Source: Eubacterium sp. (GTDB taxonomy: Bacteria; Bacillota; Clostridia; Lachnospirales; Lachnospiraceae). From it: a DNA stretch of 64,000 nt. The DNA is taken from positions 1 through 64,000 of the forward strand of contig JAFYHN010000084.1 in the NCBI GenBank assembly GCA_017539165.1, in the 5' to 3' direction. The notes under the pieces were generated by a model. It had not been told where the DNA came from. It was given only the letters and a program-made list of their open reading frames with translations, and ran no database searches. Below are positions 1 through 9,138 of this stretch, piece by piece; position 1 is the first letter of the stretch; each line of letters begins with the position of its first letter. The translations under genes and the position numbers were made by a program.

Positions 1-330
1 AGAAAAAAGATAAGTCAGATGATGACAGATCTAAATCAGATACAGATGAAAAGACAGTCAAGACAGTAAAGACAGTTAAGAAAGTAGGTAAAAGAGACGA
101 AGCAGAATCAGATAGTAAGGTAACTGATGAAGAAGATAAGGAAACAAAAAAGACTTCATCAACAAAAAAAGATGAATCGGTAGAATCATCTGTTTCTGGT
201 TCTTCTGAAGTTGCTAAGGCAGAAGAAAAACCTGCCGAGAATATAGCAGATAATCCTGATGTTCAGCATCAGATAAAGGTTATCACAACAGCGTCAAGTT
301 TATGGTATCATCCGGACTCAACTGCTTATG
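1..330 (+). repeat. Direct repeat, left copy (lipoprotein linker)
   Basis: This segment matches 1252-1581 at an offset of 1251 bases with only a few substitutions (for example GAAGAAGAT against GAAGGAGAT). It encodes the charged linker and the start of the globular domain of both lipoprotein copies. Confidence 0.85.
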
Positions 331-893
331 AATATATGGTTACAGATTTTGATCATGATGGGCATTTTGAGATTGTAGCGGGTTATCTTCATAAACCAAG
401 TGATTATACCGATATATATATGTGGGAAGTGACCGATGAAAATAATGGACTTGTAGAGATCAAGACACCGCCTAAATTCGGAGAAACTAAATCAGCAAAT
501 CCGGACATAATACAGAATGGTGGATATATTACATATAGCAATGATTCGGAATATGTGTATATTGCATCATGTGATACACATGGTTCTATCGAGTATGGAA
601 ATGCTGACTTAAGTTATGAATGGGTTACGGGAATCAAACTTAATGGTGATACTTTAGAATTGGATTATTTAGCTATAAAGGAAACAAAAGGTGATACTGT
701 GAATTATTATAAGCCAAGTGAAGAATCATTTGGTACAGGCGATACTATTGAAGAAAACGACTTCTATAATTGTGCGAATGATAAATATGGAGCCGATCAT
801 GACAAGTATGAGACACAGTTCCATTGGACTGATCTACATAGTGGCGATATGAATACAGAATTAATGAATAGTTATGTGGCTTTTCATGGATAA
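1..893 (+). CDS. Lipoprotein-like protein, tandem copy 1 (5' end outside window)
   Basis: The reading frame is open from the first base (first full codon at base 3) to a TAA, so the gene starts upstream. It has a Lys/Glu/Asp/Ser-rich low-complexity linker, then a globular domain of about 190 residues that opens with an acidic DFDHDGHFEI motif resembling FG-GAP/calcium-binding loops (DxDxDG). It ends in the same YVAFHG tail as the next gene. The linker is almost identical at base level to the downstream copy, while the C-terminal domains have diverged, so this is a tandem duplication. By analogy with copy 2 it should be a surface lipoprotein. The function is unknown. The internal ATG at 336 is not the start, because the homologous linker lies upstream in the same frame. 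Confidence 0.75.
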   Translation, partial: KKDKSDDDRSKSDTDEKTVKTVKTVKKVGKRDEAESDSKVTDEEDKETKKTSSTKKDESVESSVSGSSEVAKAEEKPAENIADNPDVQHQIKVITTASSLWYHPDSTAYEYMVTDFDHDGHFEIVAGYLHKPSDYTDIYMWEVTDENNGLVEIKTPPKFGETKSANPDIIQNGGYITYSNDSEYVYIASCDTHGSIEYGNADLSYEWVTGIKLNGDTLELDYLAIKETKGDTVNYYKPSEESFGTGDTIEENDFYNCANDKYGADHDKYETQFHWTDLHSGDMNTELMNSYVAFHG

Positions 894-1028
894 ATAACAA
901 ACGATTTCAAAGATGATTTTTATAGTTAAAATTGATGTCAAAAAATATTTGTTTCGATGTTGATAGGATGGTAAATTGGATTATAAATGGATTAAAACAA
1001 GACTACGAATATGAAAGGAGATAAAGTA

Positions 1029-2117
1029 GTGAGAAAGAAGGTTATGGGTCTGGGAATGATTTTGGCAATGAGTGCCGCATTGTATGGTTGTTCAGAAGGT
1101 GCAGCGGGGAATAAACCAACGGAGCATACTACAATAGAGGAAACGACAGAGAAAGAATCAGAAGAAGACGAGAAGCAAGAATCATCTTCTAAGGAAGATG
1201 AAAAGGATTCAAAGAAAGAATCTAATAAAGAAGAAAAGGATTCAGTTGACGAGAAAAAAGATAAGTCAGATGATGACAGATCTAAATCAGATACAGATGA
1301 AAAGACAGTCAAGACAGTAAAGACAGTTAAGAAAGTAGGTAAAAGAGACGAAGCAGAATCAGATAGTAAGGTAACTGATGAAGGAGATAAGGAAACAAAA
1401 AAGACTTCATCAACAAAAAAGGATGAATCGGTAGAATCATCTGTTTCTGGTTCTTCAGAAGTTGTTAAGGAAGAAGAAAAGCCTGCTGAGAATATAGCAG
1501 ATAACCCAGATGTTCAGCATCAGATAAAGGTTATCACAACAGCTTCAAGTATGTGGTATCATCCGGATGATGCTTCCTTTAAATATATTGTTACAGATTT
1601 TGATCATGATGGACATTACGAGATAATAGCAGCCAATGTTCAGGGATCAGGTCACTATACACACTTGGAAATATTTGAGGTAGCAGAAACAAATGATGGG
1701 CTTTTACAGATTTCTACACCTTCTATGGAAGATGCAACAGGTGGAAGCATTCCAGATATAATACAGAATGGTGGATACATTACATTTAGCAATGATTCGG
1801 AATATGTGTATATTGCATCAGATCATGTACATGTTAGTGCCAACGAAGGCTTAGAAGCGGTTGAAGGATTTAAACTTAACGGTACTGCTTTTGAATCAGA
1901 GTATTTGGCTGTAAAGCACACAGTAGGGGACACTGTAGAATATTTTAAACCTGATAGAAATGGCGAAGTTATTGATGAGACACAATTCAAGAATTGCTCA
2001 TATGATAGATACGGAGCGGATCATGACAGCTATGAGACGCAGTTTATGTGGACAGATCTTCAGAGTGGTGATATGACTACTGAGCTTATGAATAGTTATG
2101 TGGCTTTTCATGGATAA
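1029..2117 (+). CDS. Putative surface lipoprotein with charged linker, tandem copy 2
   Basis: The protein has a lipoprotein signal peptide: basic RKK, a hydrophobic stretch and an L-Y-G-C lipobox with Cys21. A linker of about 130 residues rich in K, E, D and S follows, then a globular C-terminal domain with the acidic DFDHDGHYEI motif and a YVAFHG ending. It is predicted to be lipidated and exposed on the outer face of the membrane, the linker spanning the wall. GTG at 1029 is chosen as start because AAAGGAG lies at 1014-1020. The in-frame ATG at 1011 overlaps that ribosome binding site and would add six residues before the signal peptide. The domain resembles FG-GAP/VCBS-like calcium-binding repeats only in the acidic loop. 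Function unknown. Confidence 0.75.
   Translation: MRKKVMGLGMILAMSAALYGCSEGAAGNKPTEHTTIEETTEKESEEDEKQESSSKEDEKDSKKESNKEEKDSVDEKKDKSDDDRSKSDTDEKTVKTVKTVKKVGKRDEAESDSKVTDEGDKETKKTSSTKKDESVESSVSGSSEVVKEEEKPAENIADNPDVQHQIKVITTASSMWYHPDDASFKYIVTDFDHDGHYEIIAANVQGSGHYTHLEIFEVAETNDGLLQISTPSMEDATGGSIPDIIQNGGYITFSNDSEYVYIASDHVHVSANEGLEAVEGFKLNGTAFESEYLAVKHTVGDTVEYFKPDRNGEVIDETQFKNCSYDRYGADHDSYETQFMWTDLQSGDMTTELMNSYVAFHG
1252..1581 (+). repeat. Direct repeat, right copy (lipoprotein linker)
   Basis: Near-identical partner of bases 1-330. High identity in the linker next to clearly diverged C-terminal domains points to recent duplication or gene conversion limited to the 5' part of the genes. Confidence 0.85.
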
Positions 2118-2144
2118 ATAGTAAACTATTATAAAACAAGGATT

Positions 2145-2185
2145 ATAAGGGCTGGAATGGCAAGAAATGCTATTCCGGTCCTTAT
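2145..2185 (+). terminator. Stem-loop after lipoprotein gene, possible terminator
   Basis: ATAAGGGCTGGAATGGC pairs with GCTATTCCGGTCCTTAT, allowing G-U pairs, around a short A-rich loop. The following U tract is weak (CTGTTTATTG), so termination is likely but not certain. Confidence 0.5.
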
Positions 2186-2373
2186 CTGTTTATTGAAGAG
2201 AATAACATTACAGAATTGTAATGAAGTTGAAAGGTTAACAAGGATGCTTATGGGATAACTGATCGCGATGGATACTGATAATATAATCTGTTATTGGTAT
2301 ATAGATGGTAATAAGATGGGATCATAGGATATATATTAGTAATAAAATACTTTACATACGAGGTGATAATCCG

Positions 2374-3951
2374 ATGAAGACATCTAAAAGAGTGATTTCA
2401 TTATTGCTTGCAATGTTGATGATTCTTAATTTTGGGGCTATGTCAGTTTCAGCTAAATCTCGAATTAGTATGACAAAAAAGTTAAGAATCCAGCAGGGGA
2501 AAAGCTGTGTTTTACAACTTAAAGGGGTAAAACCGAAAGAAAAAGTCAAATGGTCGGTTGGGAAAAAGACCGTAGTAAAGTTAAGTAAAAAAATTAATAA
2601 GAACAAATGTAAGATCATTGCAAAGAACCCCGGGACTACTTATGTTAGGGCAAAATATAAGGGCAAGATATATAAATGTAAGGTCACGGTAGTCAAAAAG
2701 AAAAAACAGAACATAACTACGGAGACTACTACTGAAAAAAATCCAGGTAAAGTTCCGAATAATGATTCTTCTAACAAGGATCCTGAAAAAAATATCGAAG
2801 TGACAAAGGGAATCTCTTCTCAAACTCGCAGATATTATAAGAAGTGGAAAGCGAAATATGTTAAGAAGGATAGATATTGCAAGAAGGAAGAGCGTTTTTA
2901 TGTTCGCTATTCAGAAGAAACTTATAATGGTGGCAGTGAATCTGTACCAGTTACAGTTTCTGAAGCGCATGGCTATGGAATGCTCATCATGACAGAGATG
3001 GCATCTTATGACACTAAAGCACATGCAATATTTGATGGAATGGTTCGTTTCTATAATGCACATCGCTCAAGCATCGGTCCTCACCTTATGTCGTGGCTTC
3101 AGTCAGATAATGGTAAGGCCCTTATTGATGGTGATAATGCTAAGTTGGAAAATGAGCCTGGCGACTCTGCAACTGATGGCGATATGGATATCGCTTATGC
3201 ACTACTTCGCGCAGATAAGATCTGGGGAAGCAAAGGGGAATTCAACTATCGACAGATGGCCATTGATATGATCAAAGACATATGGAAATACGAGGTGAAC
3301 AAAAAGTATTATGTGCTTTCGCTTGGTGACTGGACTTACAAGGAAAGCAAAACCAGTAAGTACTATGGAGCTACACGATGCTCTGACTTCATAATGTCTT
3401 ATCTTCCTGTATTTGCTAGTGCTACGGGTAATCAAGGATGGATGAAGGTGTATAATAAAACTTATGAGATAATAGAGGATCTCGGAATCAACGGTTCTAC
3501 AGGGCTTCTCCCTGATTTTGTTGTTCCGGATAAGACTACTGGAAAATATAAAGCAGCACCAGCGGGATTTTTGGAAGATGAGAATGATGGTGCTTACAAC
3601 TATAACTCATGCCGCTGTCCTTGGCGTATCTCACAGGATTATCTTGTGAATGGAAATCTCAAGGCAAAAGCATGGGCTGAGAAGGTTACAGATTTTATAT
3701 ATTCCAGTACAAATGGTGATGCTTCCCAAATCTATGGTGGTTATAAGATTGACGGTACACCACTTGTTTCTTATACTGAGCTTTGTTTCACGGCTCCGTT
3801 TGTCCTTGCTGCACATTGTACTGACAATACGACGTGGTATGATGCTCTTAGAAAGAAAACTGTTGAATATAAACTGGATGACTATTTCGGTGACACTATT
3901 AAGATGTTGGTGCTTATTGAAGATGATAAGGCAGCCCAGAAAACAAAGTAG
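2374..3951 (+). CDS. Secreted glycoside hydrolase family 8 (endo-glucanase/licheninase type) with Ig-like domain
   Basis: A Sec signal peptide (about residues 1-27, MKTSKR... to SVSAKS) is followed by a bacterial Ig-like (BIG2-type) domain with WSVGKKTVVKLS and an A-x-NPGTTYVRA core. A Thr/Asn/Lys-rich linker leads to a GH8 catalytic domain from about residue 170 to the end. GH8 hallmarks are SEAHGYGM, with the likely general acid Glu197, and ATDGDMDIAYAL (Asp268, Asp270), which matches the GH8 signature. The family uses inversion to cut beta-1,4 or mixed-linkage glucans, sometimes xylan or chitosan; the substrate cannot be told from sequence. ATG 2374 sits behind GAGGTGAT and directly precedes the signal peptide; the longer in-frame start at 2305 has no such support. 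A rho-independent terminator follows, so it is probably a single-gene unit. Confidence 0.88.
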   Translation: MKTSKRVISLLLAMLMILNFGAMSVSAKSRISMTKKLRIQQGKSCVLQLKGVKPKEKVKWSVGKKTVVKLSKKINKNKCKIIAKNPGTTYVRAKYKGKIYKCKVTVVKKKKQNITTETTTEKNPGKVPNNDSSNKDPEKNIEVTKGISSQTRRYYKKWKAKYVKKDRYCKKEERFYVRYSEETYNGGSESVPVTVSEAHGYGMLIMTEMASYDTKAHAIFDGMVRFYNAHRSSIGPHLMSWLQSDNGKALIDGDNAKLENEPGDSATDGDMDIAYALLRADKIWGSKGEFNYRQMAIDMIKDIWKYEVNKKYYVLSLGDWTYKESKTSKYYGATRCSDFIMSYLPVFASATGNQGWMKVYNKTYEIIEDLGINGSTGLLPDFVVPDKTTGKYKAAPAGFLEDENDGAYNYNSCRCPWRISQDYLVNGNLKAKAWAEKVTDFIYSSTNGDASQIYGGYKIDGTPLVSYTELCFTAPFVLAAHCTDNTTWYDALRKKTVEYKLDDYFGDTIKMLVLIEDDKAAQKTK

Positions 3952-3967
3952 TTTATAGTTACTTATA

Positions 3968-4000
3968 AGGACCTTCAGGGGAACCTGAGGGTTCTTTTTT
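3968..4000 (+). terminator. Rho-independent terminator after GH8 gene
   Basis: AGGACCTTCAGG and CCTGAGGGTTCT form a 12-bp stem with G-U pairs and a GGAA loop. The stem runs straight into TTTTTT. Confidence 0.9.
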
Positions 4001-4052
4001 CGTGGCTTTAACAACTAAAAAAATAGTAAAATCAATCATTTTAAATAAAATG

Positions 4053-4081
4053 TTCATATATTTGAATCAATGTGATATAAT
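4053..4081 (+). promoter_or_regulatory. Sigma-A-type promoter of nucleoside importer operon
   Basis: TTCATA, 17 bp, then TATAAT with an extended TGA just before the -10 box. The binding-protein ATG lies about 45 bp downstream. Confidence 0.6.
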
Positions 4082-4125
4082 CATAAACGTATTTAATTTT
4101 AAGAGGAAAAAAAGGAGTAAGTTTT

Positions 4126-5376
4126 ATGACGAAATTTAAGAAGATTGCAGCAATAGCGCTTTGTGCTGTAATGACAATTTCAATGGGAGCTTGCGGAGGA
4201 AACAAGGCTAGTGACAGTAGTACAGTAAGTGAGGTTTCACAGACTGACAACAGTTCAGACAACAATGCAGATGATACTGCTGCAGATAAAACTGCAGACA
4301 ATAGTTCAGAAAGTAATGCTGCGAGTGCTTCAAGTGATATGAAGGTTGCTATGATCACAGACTATGGTGATATCACAGATCAGTCATTCAATCAGACAAC
4401 ATATGAAGCTTGTAAAGCATTTACAGCAGCTAATAGCGTAGATTTTACATATTATAAGCCAGAAGGTGATTCAACAGCTGAGCGTGTTGCAATGATCGAT
4501 AAGGCCGTAGCAGATGGATACAATGTATTAGTTCTTCCAGGATATGCATTTGCAGAAGCTATAGTAGAAACAGCAGAAATGTATCCTGATGCTAAGTTTA
4601 TAGCACTTGATGTTTCAGAATTTGATCTCAGTTCTGCAGCTGGTAAGGATTCATATTCACAGGATAATGTATACAGTGCAGTATACAAGGAAGAACTTGC
4701 CGGATATATGGCTGGTTATGCAGCTGTAAAGATGGGATACAAGAAACTTGGATTCCTCGGTGGTATGGCAGTTCCTGCAGTTATCCGTTATGGTTATGGA
4801 TTCGTTCAGGGAACAGGTGATGCAGCAAAGGAAATGGGACTTTCAGATGTAGAGCTTAACTATGCTTATGGAAATCAGTTCTACGGAGATGCTGATATCA
4901 CGGCTGCTATGGATACATGGTATTCAGGTGGAACAGAAGTAGTATTTGCATGCGGTGGTGGTATCTATACATCAGCTTGTGAAGCTGCTCAGAAGGCAAA
5001 TAAGAAGGTTATCGGTGTTGACGTTGATCAGGCTTCTATCATTGATCCTGACTATGGCGAGGGTATGACTGTTACTTCAGCTATGAAGGGTCTTACAGCT
5101 ACAGTTAATACACTTCTTACAGCTGTTAAAGATGGTAAGTGGGATGATTATAAGGGACAGATTCAGAGTCTTGGACTTGTATCTGCTGATGATTTAACAG
5201 CTAACTATGTACAGCTTCCTGATTCAACACAGTGGTGTGATGAATTTACAAAGGATGATTACAAGGCTTTAGTTGGAAAGCTTGTAAATGGTGAAATCAA
5301 AGTATCTGATGATACATCTGCAGAAGAACCTTCATCAGATGTTGTAAAGATTAATTTCCAGGGAAATATTAAATAA
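4126..5376 (+). CDS. BMP-family ABC importer substrate-binding lipoprotein (nucleoside type)
   Basis: It captures the substrate, by family precedent a purine nucleoside, and delivers it to the permeases encoded downstream. The signal peptide ends in a G-A-C-G lipobox with Cys23. A Ser/Asp/Ala-rich linker (about 25-70) follows, then the BMP/Med domain: VAMITDYGDITDQSFNQ, the VLVLPGYAFAEAI and FIALDVSE strands, and the GFLGGMAVPAVIRYGYGF segment typical of this family. AAAGGAG is well spaced before the ATG. The gene order binding protein, ATPase, permease, permease matches B. subtilis NupNOPQ (YufNOPQ) and lactococcal BmpA-NupABC. The final ligand (guanosine, adenosine or another nucleoside) is inferred from family only. 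Confidence 0.92.
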   Translation: MTKFKKIAAIALCAVMTISMGACGGNKASDSSTVSEVSQTDNSSDNNADDTAADKTADNSSESNAASASSDMKVAMITDYGDITDQSFNQTTYEACKAFTAANSVDFTYYKPEGDSTAERVAMIDKAVADGYNVLVLPGYAFAEAIVETAEMYPDAKFIALDVSEFDLSSAAGKDSYSQDNVYSAVYKEELAGYMAGYAAVKMGYKKLGFLGGMAVPAVIRYGYGFVQGTGDAAKEMGLSDVELNYAYGNQFYGDADITAAMDTWYSGGTEVVFACGGGIYTSACEAAQKANKKVIGVDVDQASIIDPDYGEGMTVTSAMKGLTATVNTLLTAVKDGKWDDYKGQIQSLGLVSADDLTANYVQLPDSTQWCDEFTKDDYKALVGKLVNGEIKVSDDTSAEEPSSDVVKINFQGNIK

Positions 5377-5417
5377 CTTAAATACTTTACCAAATAGTTA
5401 ACTGGTGAATAAAGATA

Positions 5418-5450
5418 AAGGCAGAGTTACCAATTGGTATACTCTGCCTT
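5418..5450 (+). promoter_or_regulatory. Intercistronic hairpin between binding-protein and ATPase genes
   Basis: AAGGCAGAGT pairs with ACTCTGCCTT, and TACC-AATT-GGTA continues the stem; there is no U run behind it. Hairpins here usually stabilise the upstream mRNA or partly attenuate, letting the binding protein be made in excess over the transporter subunits. Confidence 0.6.
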
Positions 5451-5469
5451 AATTTCAAGGAGGAAATGA

Positions 5470-7008
5470 TTGAGTATGCAATATGCAATTGAAATGCGGA
5501 ATATTACAAAACGTTTCCCGGGTATAGTGGCAAATGACGATATTACATTACAGCTTAAACATGGGGAGATACATGCCCTGTTAGGAGAGAATGGCGCCGG
5601 TAAATCCACATTGATGAGTGTTCTATTCGGACTTTATCAGGCTGAAGAGGGTGGTATCTATAAAGACGGAAAAGAGGTTAAGATCAATAACCCTAATGAT
5701 GCAAATGACCTAGGAATAGGTATGGTTCATCAGCATTTCAAACTGGTTCAGTGTTTCTCTGTTTTAGATAATATTATTCTTGGAGTAGAGACTACAAAGA
5801 ATGGAATTCTGAAAAAAGATGAAGCTCGTAAGAAGGTTATGGAGCTCTCTGAAAAGTATGGACTAAAAGTGGATCCTGATGCCAAGATTGAGGATATCAC
5901 TGTAGGTATGCAGCAGAGAACGGAGATTCTCAAGATGCTATATAGAGATAATGAGATTCTCATATTCGACGAGCCTACGGCAGTTCTTACTCCTGGAGAG
6001 ATTGATGAACTTATGAACATCATGAAGGAACTGGCAAAGGAAGGAAAGTCGATACTTTTTATCTCACATAAGCTCAATGAGATAATGTCAGTTGCAGACA
6101 GATGTACAGTTCTTAGACGCGGAAAATATGTAGGAACAGTAGATATTGCTGATACTACAAAAGAAGACCTCAGCCGTATGATGGTAGGAAGAGACGTGAC
6201 ATTTGAAGTTGAAAAGAAACCATCAAATCCGGGCGAAGTTGTGCTGGATGTGGATCATATAACTGTTGCATCGAAAGTACATTCAAATAATGCTGTAAAG
6301 GATGTGTCATTTAAGGTTCGTGGTGGAGAGATAGTTTGTATAGCTGGTATAGATGGTAATGGACAAACTGAGCTTGTATATGGTCTTTCCGGTCTGGAAC
6401 CTCTTGTATCGGGTAAGATAACTCTTTCAGGAAAAGATATATCAAAGAGTTCTATAAGAGAACGTTCACTTTCGGGTATGAGTCATATTCCGGAAGACAG
6501 ACATAAGCATGGTCTTATACTGGATTATCCACTTGCTTATAATCTGGTTCTTCAGAGATATTTTGAGTCGGATTTTTCAACTAAGACCGGATTCTTAAAA
6601 AAGGGTGCGATAAAAGAATATGCTGATAAGCTTATAGAACAGTATGATATTCGTTCAGGACAGGGTGCACAGACAATAACAAGAAGTATGTCGGGAGGTA
6701 ATCAGCAGAAGGCTATCATCGCCAGAGAGATAGATAAGAATCCTGATCTTCTGATCGCAGTTCAACCAACGCGAGGACTGGATGTAGGAGCGATCGAATA
6801 TATTCATAGTCAGTTGGTTGCTCAGAGAGATGCAGGACATGCGGTATTATTAATATCTCTAGAACTTGAAGAAGTTCTCTCGGTTTCAGATAGAATACTG
6901 GTAATGTACGAAGGTGAACTTGTGGGAGAATTCAATCCAAAGGAAACAACTCGTGAAGAACTTGGAATGTATATGTCAGGGGCAAAGAAAAGAGAGGTAA
7001 AGATATGA
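5470..7008 (+). CDS. Nucleoside ABC importer ATP-binding protein (two ATPase domains)
   Basis: This is a fused double nucleotide-binding subunit of the CUT2/BMP type (family length about 510 residues). The first domain has Walker A GENGAGKST and Walker B ILIFDEPTAVLTP. Its signature helix is degenerate (ITVGMQQR), as is normal for these proteins. The second domain has the altered P-loop AGIDGNGQTEL and a clear signature MSGGNQQK followed by QPTRGLDVGA. It powers import through the two permeases that follow. Start: AAGGAGG at 5457-5463 lies 6 bases before TTG 5470 and 12 before ATG 5476, so TTG is kept but ATG is possible. The stop overlaps the next ATG. Confidence 0.9.
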   Translation: MSMQYAIEMRNITKRFPGIVANDDITLQLKHGEIHALLGENGAGKSTLMSVLFGLYQAEEGGIYKDGKEVKINNPNDANDLGIGMVHQHFKLVQCFSVLDNIILGVETTKNGILKKDEARKKVMELSEKYGLKVDPDAKIEDITVGMQQRTEILKMLYRDNEILIFDEPTAVLTPGEIDELMNIMKELAKEGKSILFISHKLNEIMSVADRCTVLRRGKYVGTVDIADTTKEDLSRMMVGRDVTFEVEKKPSNPGEVVLDVDHITVASKVHSNNAVKDVSFKVRGGEIVCIAGIDGNGQTELVYGLSGLEPLVSGKITLSGKDISKSSIRERSLSGMSHIPEDRHKHGLILDYPLAYNLVLQRYFESDFSTKTGFLKKGAIKEYADKLIEQYDIRSGQGAQTITRSMSGGNQQKAIIAREIDKNPDLLIAVQPTRGLDVGAIEYIHSQLVAQRDAGHAVLLISLELEEVLSVSDRILVMYEGELVGEFNPKETTREELGMYMSGAKKREVKI

Positions 7009-8126
7009 AAGAAAAGAAAGGAAGCATCTTAGAAAATGGTGCTGTACAATCGATCATTACATCGCTTCTCTGTATTGCAGTTGGACTTTTGATAGGATAT
7101 ATAGTTCTTCTCATTATTAATCCTGCAGGAGCAAATGAAGCGATTGTGACAATTCTGAAGAATTACTTTACATACCCAAGTGTTCCTGCGCAGATGAAGT
7201 ATCTGGGGGCGACACTGGTAAAGACTGCTCCACTTCTTATGTGTGCGTTATCAATTCAGTTTTGCTACAAAGCAGGCCTTTTCAATATCGGAGCTGCTGG
7301 ACAGTATGTTGTCGGAGCAGGAGCTTGTCTGTATGCGGCACTTGCTTTAAAGCTTCCATGGATAGTATGCATACTTTTTGCGATGATTGCAGGAGCCTTG
7401 TTTGGTGCGATTGTTGGATTTTTAAAGGCATATCTTAACGTAAATGAGGTCATATCAGGAATTATGCTTAACTGGATTGGCCTATATTCAGTAAATATGC
7501 TTTTATCAAGTGTTAAAGAAACTTCCAGTCCATATACATTTACTTTGGACTCAACAAATAAATCTGCACTTCTTCCTACCTTGGGTATGGAAAAAATGTT
7601 TTCAAATAACAAGTATGTAACCATAGCTATTCCTTTAGCTATCATTATAGCCATAATCATTCAGGTGATTCTGTCAAAGACTGTACTTGGTTATGAATTA
7701 AAGGCAACAGGATATAATAAGGATGGCGCAAAGTACAGTGGTATGCGTGAGAAGAAGAATATAATCCTCACTCTTATCATAGGCGGTATTCTTGCAGGAA
7801 CCGGAGCGGCTTTCCTGTATCTTACGGGATACGAACAGTGGGCTGTTACTCAGTCGAGTGTTCCTGGAATGGGATTCAATGGTATAGCTGCTACATTCCT
7901 TGGAGGACTTAATCCGATAGGAACTATATTTTCATCTTACTTTATTCAGCATATTACTAGTGGTGGATCTTATCTTGATAAAGAGGTATATCCGTCTCAG
8001 ATATCAGATCTGATAAGTTCTATAATCATATATCTATGTGGTTTTGTATTATTCTTCAAGATGTATATGAACCGAATTCTGGCTCGTAAAGCTGAAAATA
8101 AAGAGAAAAAGGGAGGTGAGAACTGA
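7005..8126 (+). CDS. Nucleoside ABC importer permease (BmpB/NupP type)
   Basis: Polytopic membrane protein of the branched-chain amino acid/ribose permease superfamily (BPD_transp_2). Hydrophobic segments run from about residue 15 to 355. The conserved core FNIGAAGQYVVGAGA, the equivalent of the EAA loop region, is followed by LNVNEVISGIMLNWIG. The GYELKATGYNKDGAKYSGM segment is the cytoplasmic coupling loop seen in purine nucleoside permeases. The ATG overlaps the ATPase stop codon (ATGA), implying translational coupling. A Lys/Glu-rich cytoplasmic tail ends the protein. It forms a heterodimeric channel with the next gene's product. Confidence 0.9.
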   Translation: MKEKKGSILENGAVQSIITSLLCIAVGLLIGYIVLLIINPAGANEAIVTILKNYFTYPSVPAQMKYLGATLVKTAPLLMCALSIQFCYKAGLFNIGAAGQYVVGAGACLYAALALKLPWIVCILFAMIAGALFGAIVGFLKAYLNVNEVISGIMLNWIGLYSVNMLLSSVKETSSPYTFTLDSTNKSALLPTLGMEKMFSNNKYVTIAIPLAIIIAIIIQVILSKTVLGYELKATGYNKDGAKYSGMREKKNIILTLIIGGILAGTGAAFLYLTGYEQWAVTQSSVPGMGFNGIAATFLGGLNPIGTIFSSYFIQHITSGGSYLDKEVYPSQISDLISSIIIYLCGFVLFFKMYMNRILARKAENKEKKGGEN

Positions 8127-9067
8127 TGTTGCTTCTTTTACAATATACACTTCTTTTCGCATCGGTTCTCATGCTTGTAGCTCTTGGCGGATGCTTCTCT
8201 GAGCATTCAGGAGTTATCAACCTGGGACTTGAAGGAATAATGGTAATAGGTGCGCTAGGTGGAGCGCTTACTATGAAGAATCTTCCGGATAACATGTCTT
8301 CTATACTTGTTATTCTTGTGGTAGTGATCGTATCTGTTTTGGCAGGAATGCTTTATTCTTGTCTTCTGGCAGTAGCAAGTATAAATCTGAGAGCAGACCA
8401 GACACTTGTAGGTATAGCTATGAATATGCTTGCTACAGCGCTCGCAACAGTTATGGTAAAAGCTATCAATATAGCAGAGAATCCAGATAATGTTTCTTCT
8501 ACAGTCAGATATGGTATAGCAAAAAGAGCATTTGTTGTAAATATCGGTGGATTCTCATTCAATTGGTTTGTACTGATATCTGTTATAATGCTTGTTTTAT
8601 CTTTTGTACTTCTGTACAAAACCAGATTTGGTCTCAGACTTATGGCGTGTGGAGAACATCCTCAGGCTGCAGACAGTGTCGGAATCAGCGTTTATAAGAT
8701 GAGATGGGCTGGTGTTTTGATCTCAGGATTCCTGGGAGGACTCGGTGGTATTATCTATATAACAGCCGGAGTATCTGAGTGGAAGTTTGAAACGGGTGTT
8801 GCCGGATTCGGATTCCTTGCTCTTGCAGTTATGATATTTGGTCAGTGGAAGCCAATCAATATTGCACTTGCGGCACTTTTATTTGGATTCTTTAGAGCTC
8901 TTTCAAATGTTTATACAGGATTTGACTTTCTTGCAAATCTTAACATTCCAGGCTCAGTTTATAACATGATGCCATACGTTATATCACTTCTTGTATTGGC
9001 ATTTACATCTCGCAACTCGAGAGCGCCAAAAGCGGAAGGAATTCCTTACGATAAAAGTACAAGATAG
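8126..9067 (+). CDS. Nucleoside ABC importer permease (BmpC/NupQ type)
   Basis: Second permease of the importer, about 313 residues with some eight hydrophobic segments. The motif SGVINLGLEGIMVIGALGGA is the hallmark of this subfamily. GLRLMACGEHPQAADSVGIS is the coupling-loop segment, with the AADSVGI element typical of purine nucleoside permeases. The ATG shares one base with the upstream TGA, so translation is coupled. Codon use and style match the other three transporter genes. The operon appears to end here, as a new promoter lies directly downstream. Confidence 0.9.
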   Translation: MLLLLQYTLLFASVLMLVALGGCFSEHSGVINLGLEGIMVIGALGGALTMKNLPDNMSSILVILVVVIVSVLAGMLYSCLLAVASINLRADQTLVGIAMNMLATALATVMVKAINIAENPDNVSSTVRYGIAKRAFVVNIGGFSFNWFVLISVIMLVLSFVLLYKTRFGLRLMACGEHPQAADSVGISVYKMRWAGVLISGFLGGLGGIIYITAGVSEWKFETGVAGFGFLALAVMIFGQWKPINIALAALLFGFFRALSNVYTGFDFLANLNIPGSVYNMMPYVISLLVLAFTSRNSRAPKAEGIPYDKSTR

Positions 9068-9076
9068 AGCCTTTTC

Positions 9077-9105
9077 TTGTATATAAAACTAATCTCTGTT
9101 ATACT
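9077..9105 (+). promoter_or_regulatory. Extended -10 promoter of superoxide reductase gene
   Basis: TTGTAT, 17 bp, TATACT, with TGT immediately before the -10 box (extended -10). The downstream gene has a strong AAAGGAGGGG ribosome binding site. Confidence 0.65.
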
Positions 9106-9138
9106 CTATAACATATACTTTAAAGGAGGGGTTTTCAT

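Noticed and set aside
992..1312. 106-codon minus-strand frame rich in Ser/Phe
   Set aside because: Antisense shadow of the Lys/Glu/Asp-rich lipoprotein linker; the composition is forced by the other strand.
4041..4358. 105-codon minus-strand frame over the BMP gene start
   Set aside because: Overlaps the promoter and signal peptide of a certain gene; Ala/Leu/Ser repeats come from the Ser/Asp linker on the other strand.
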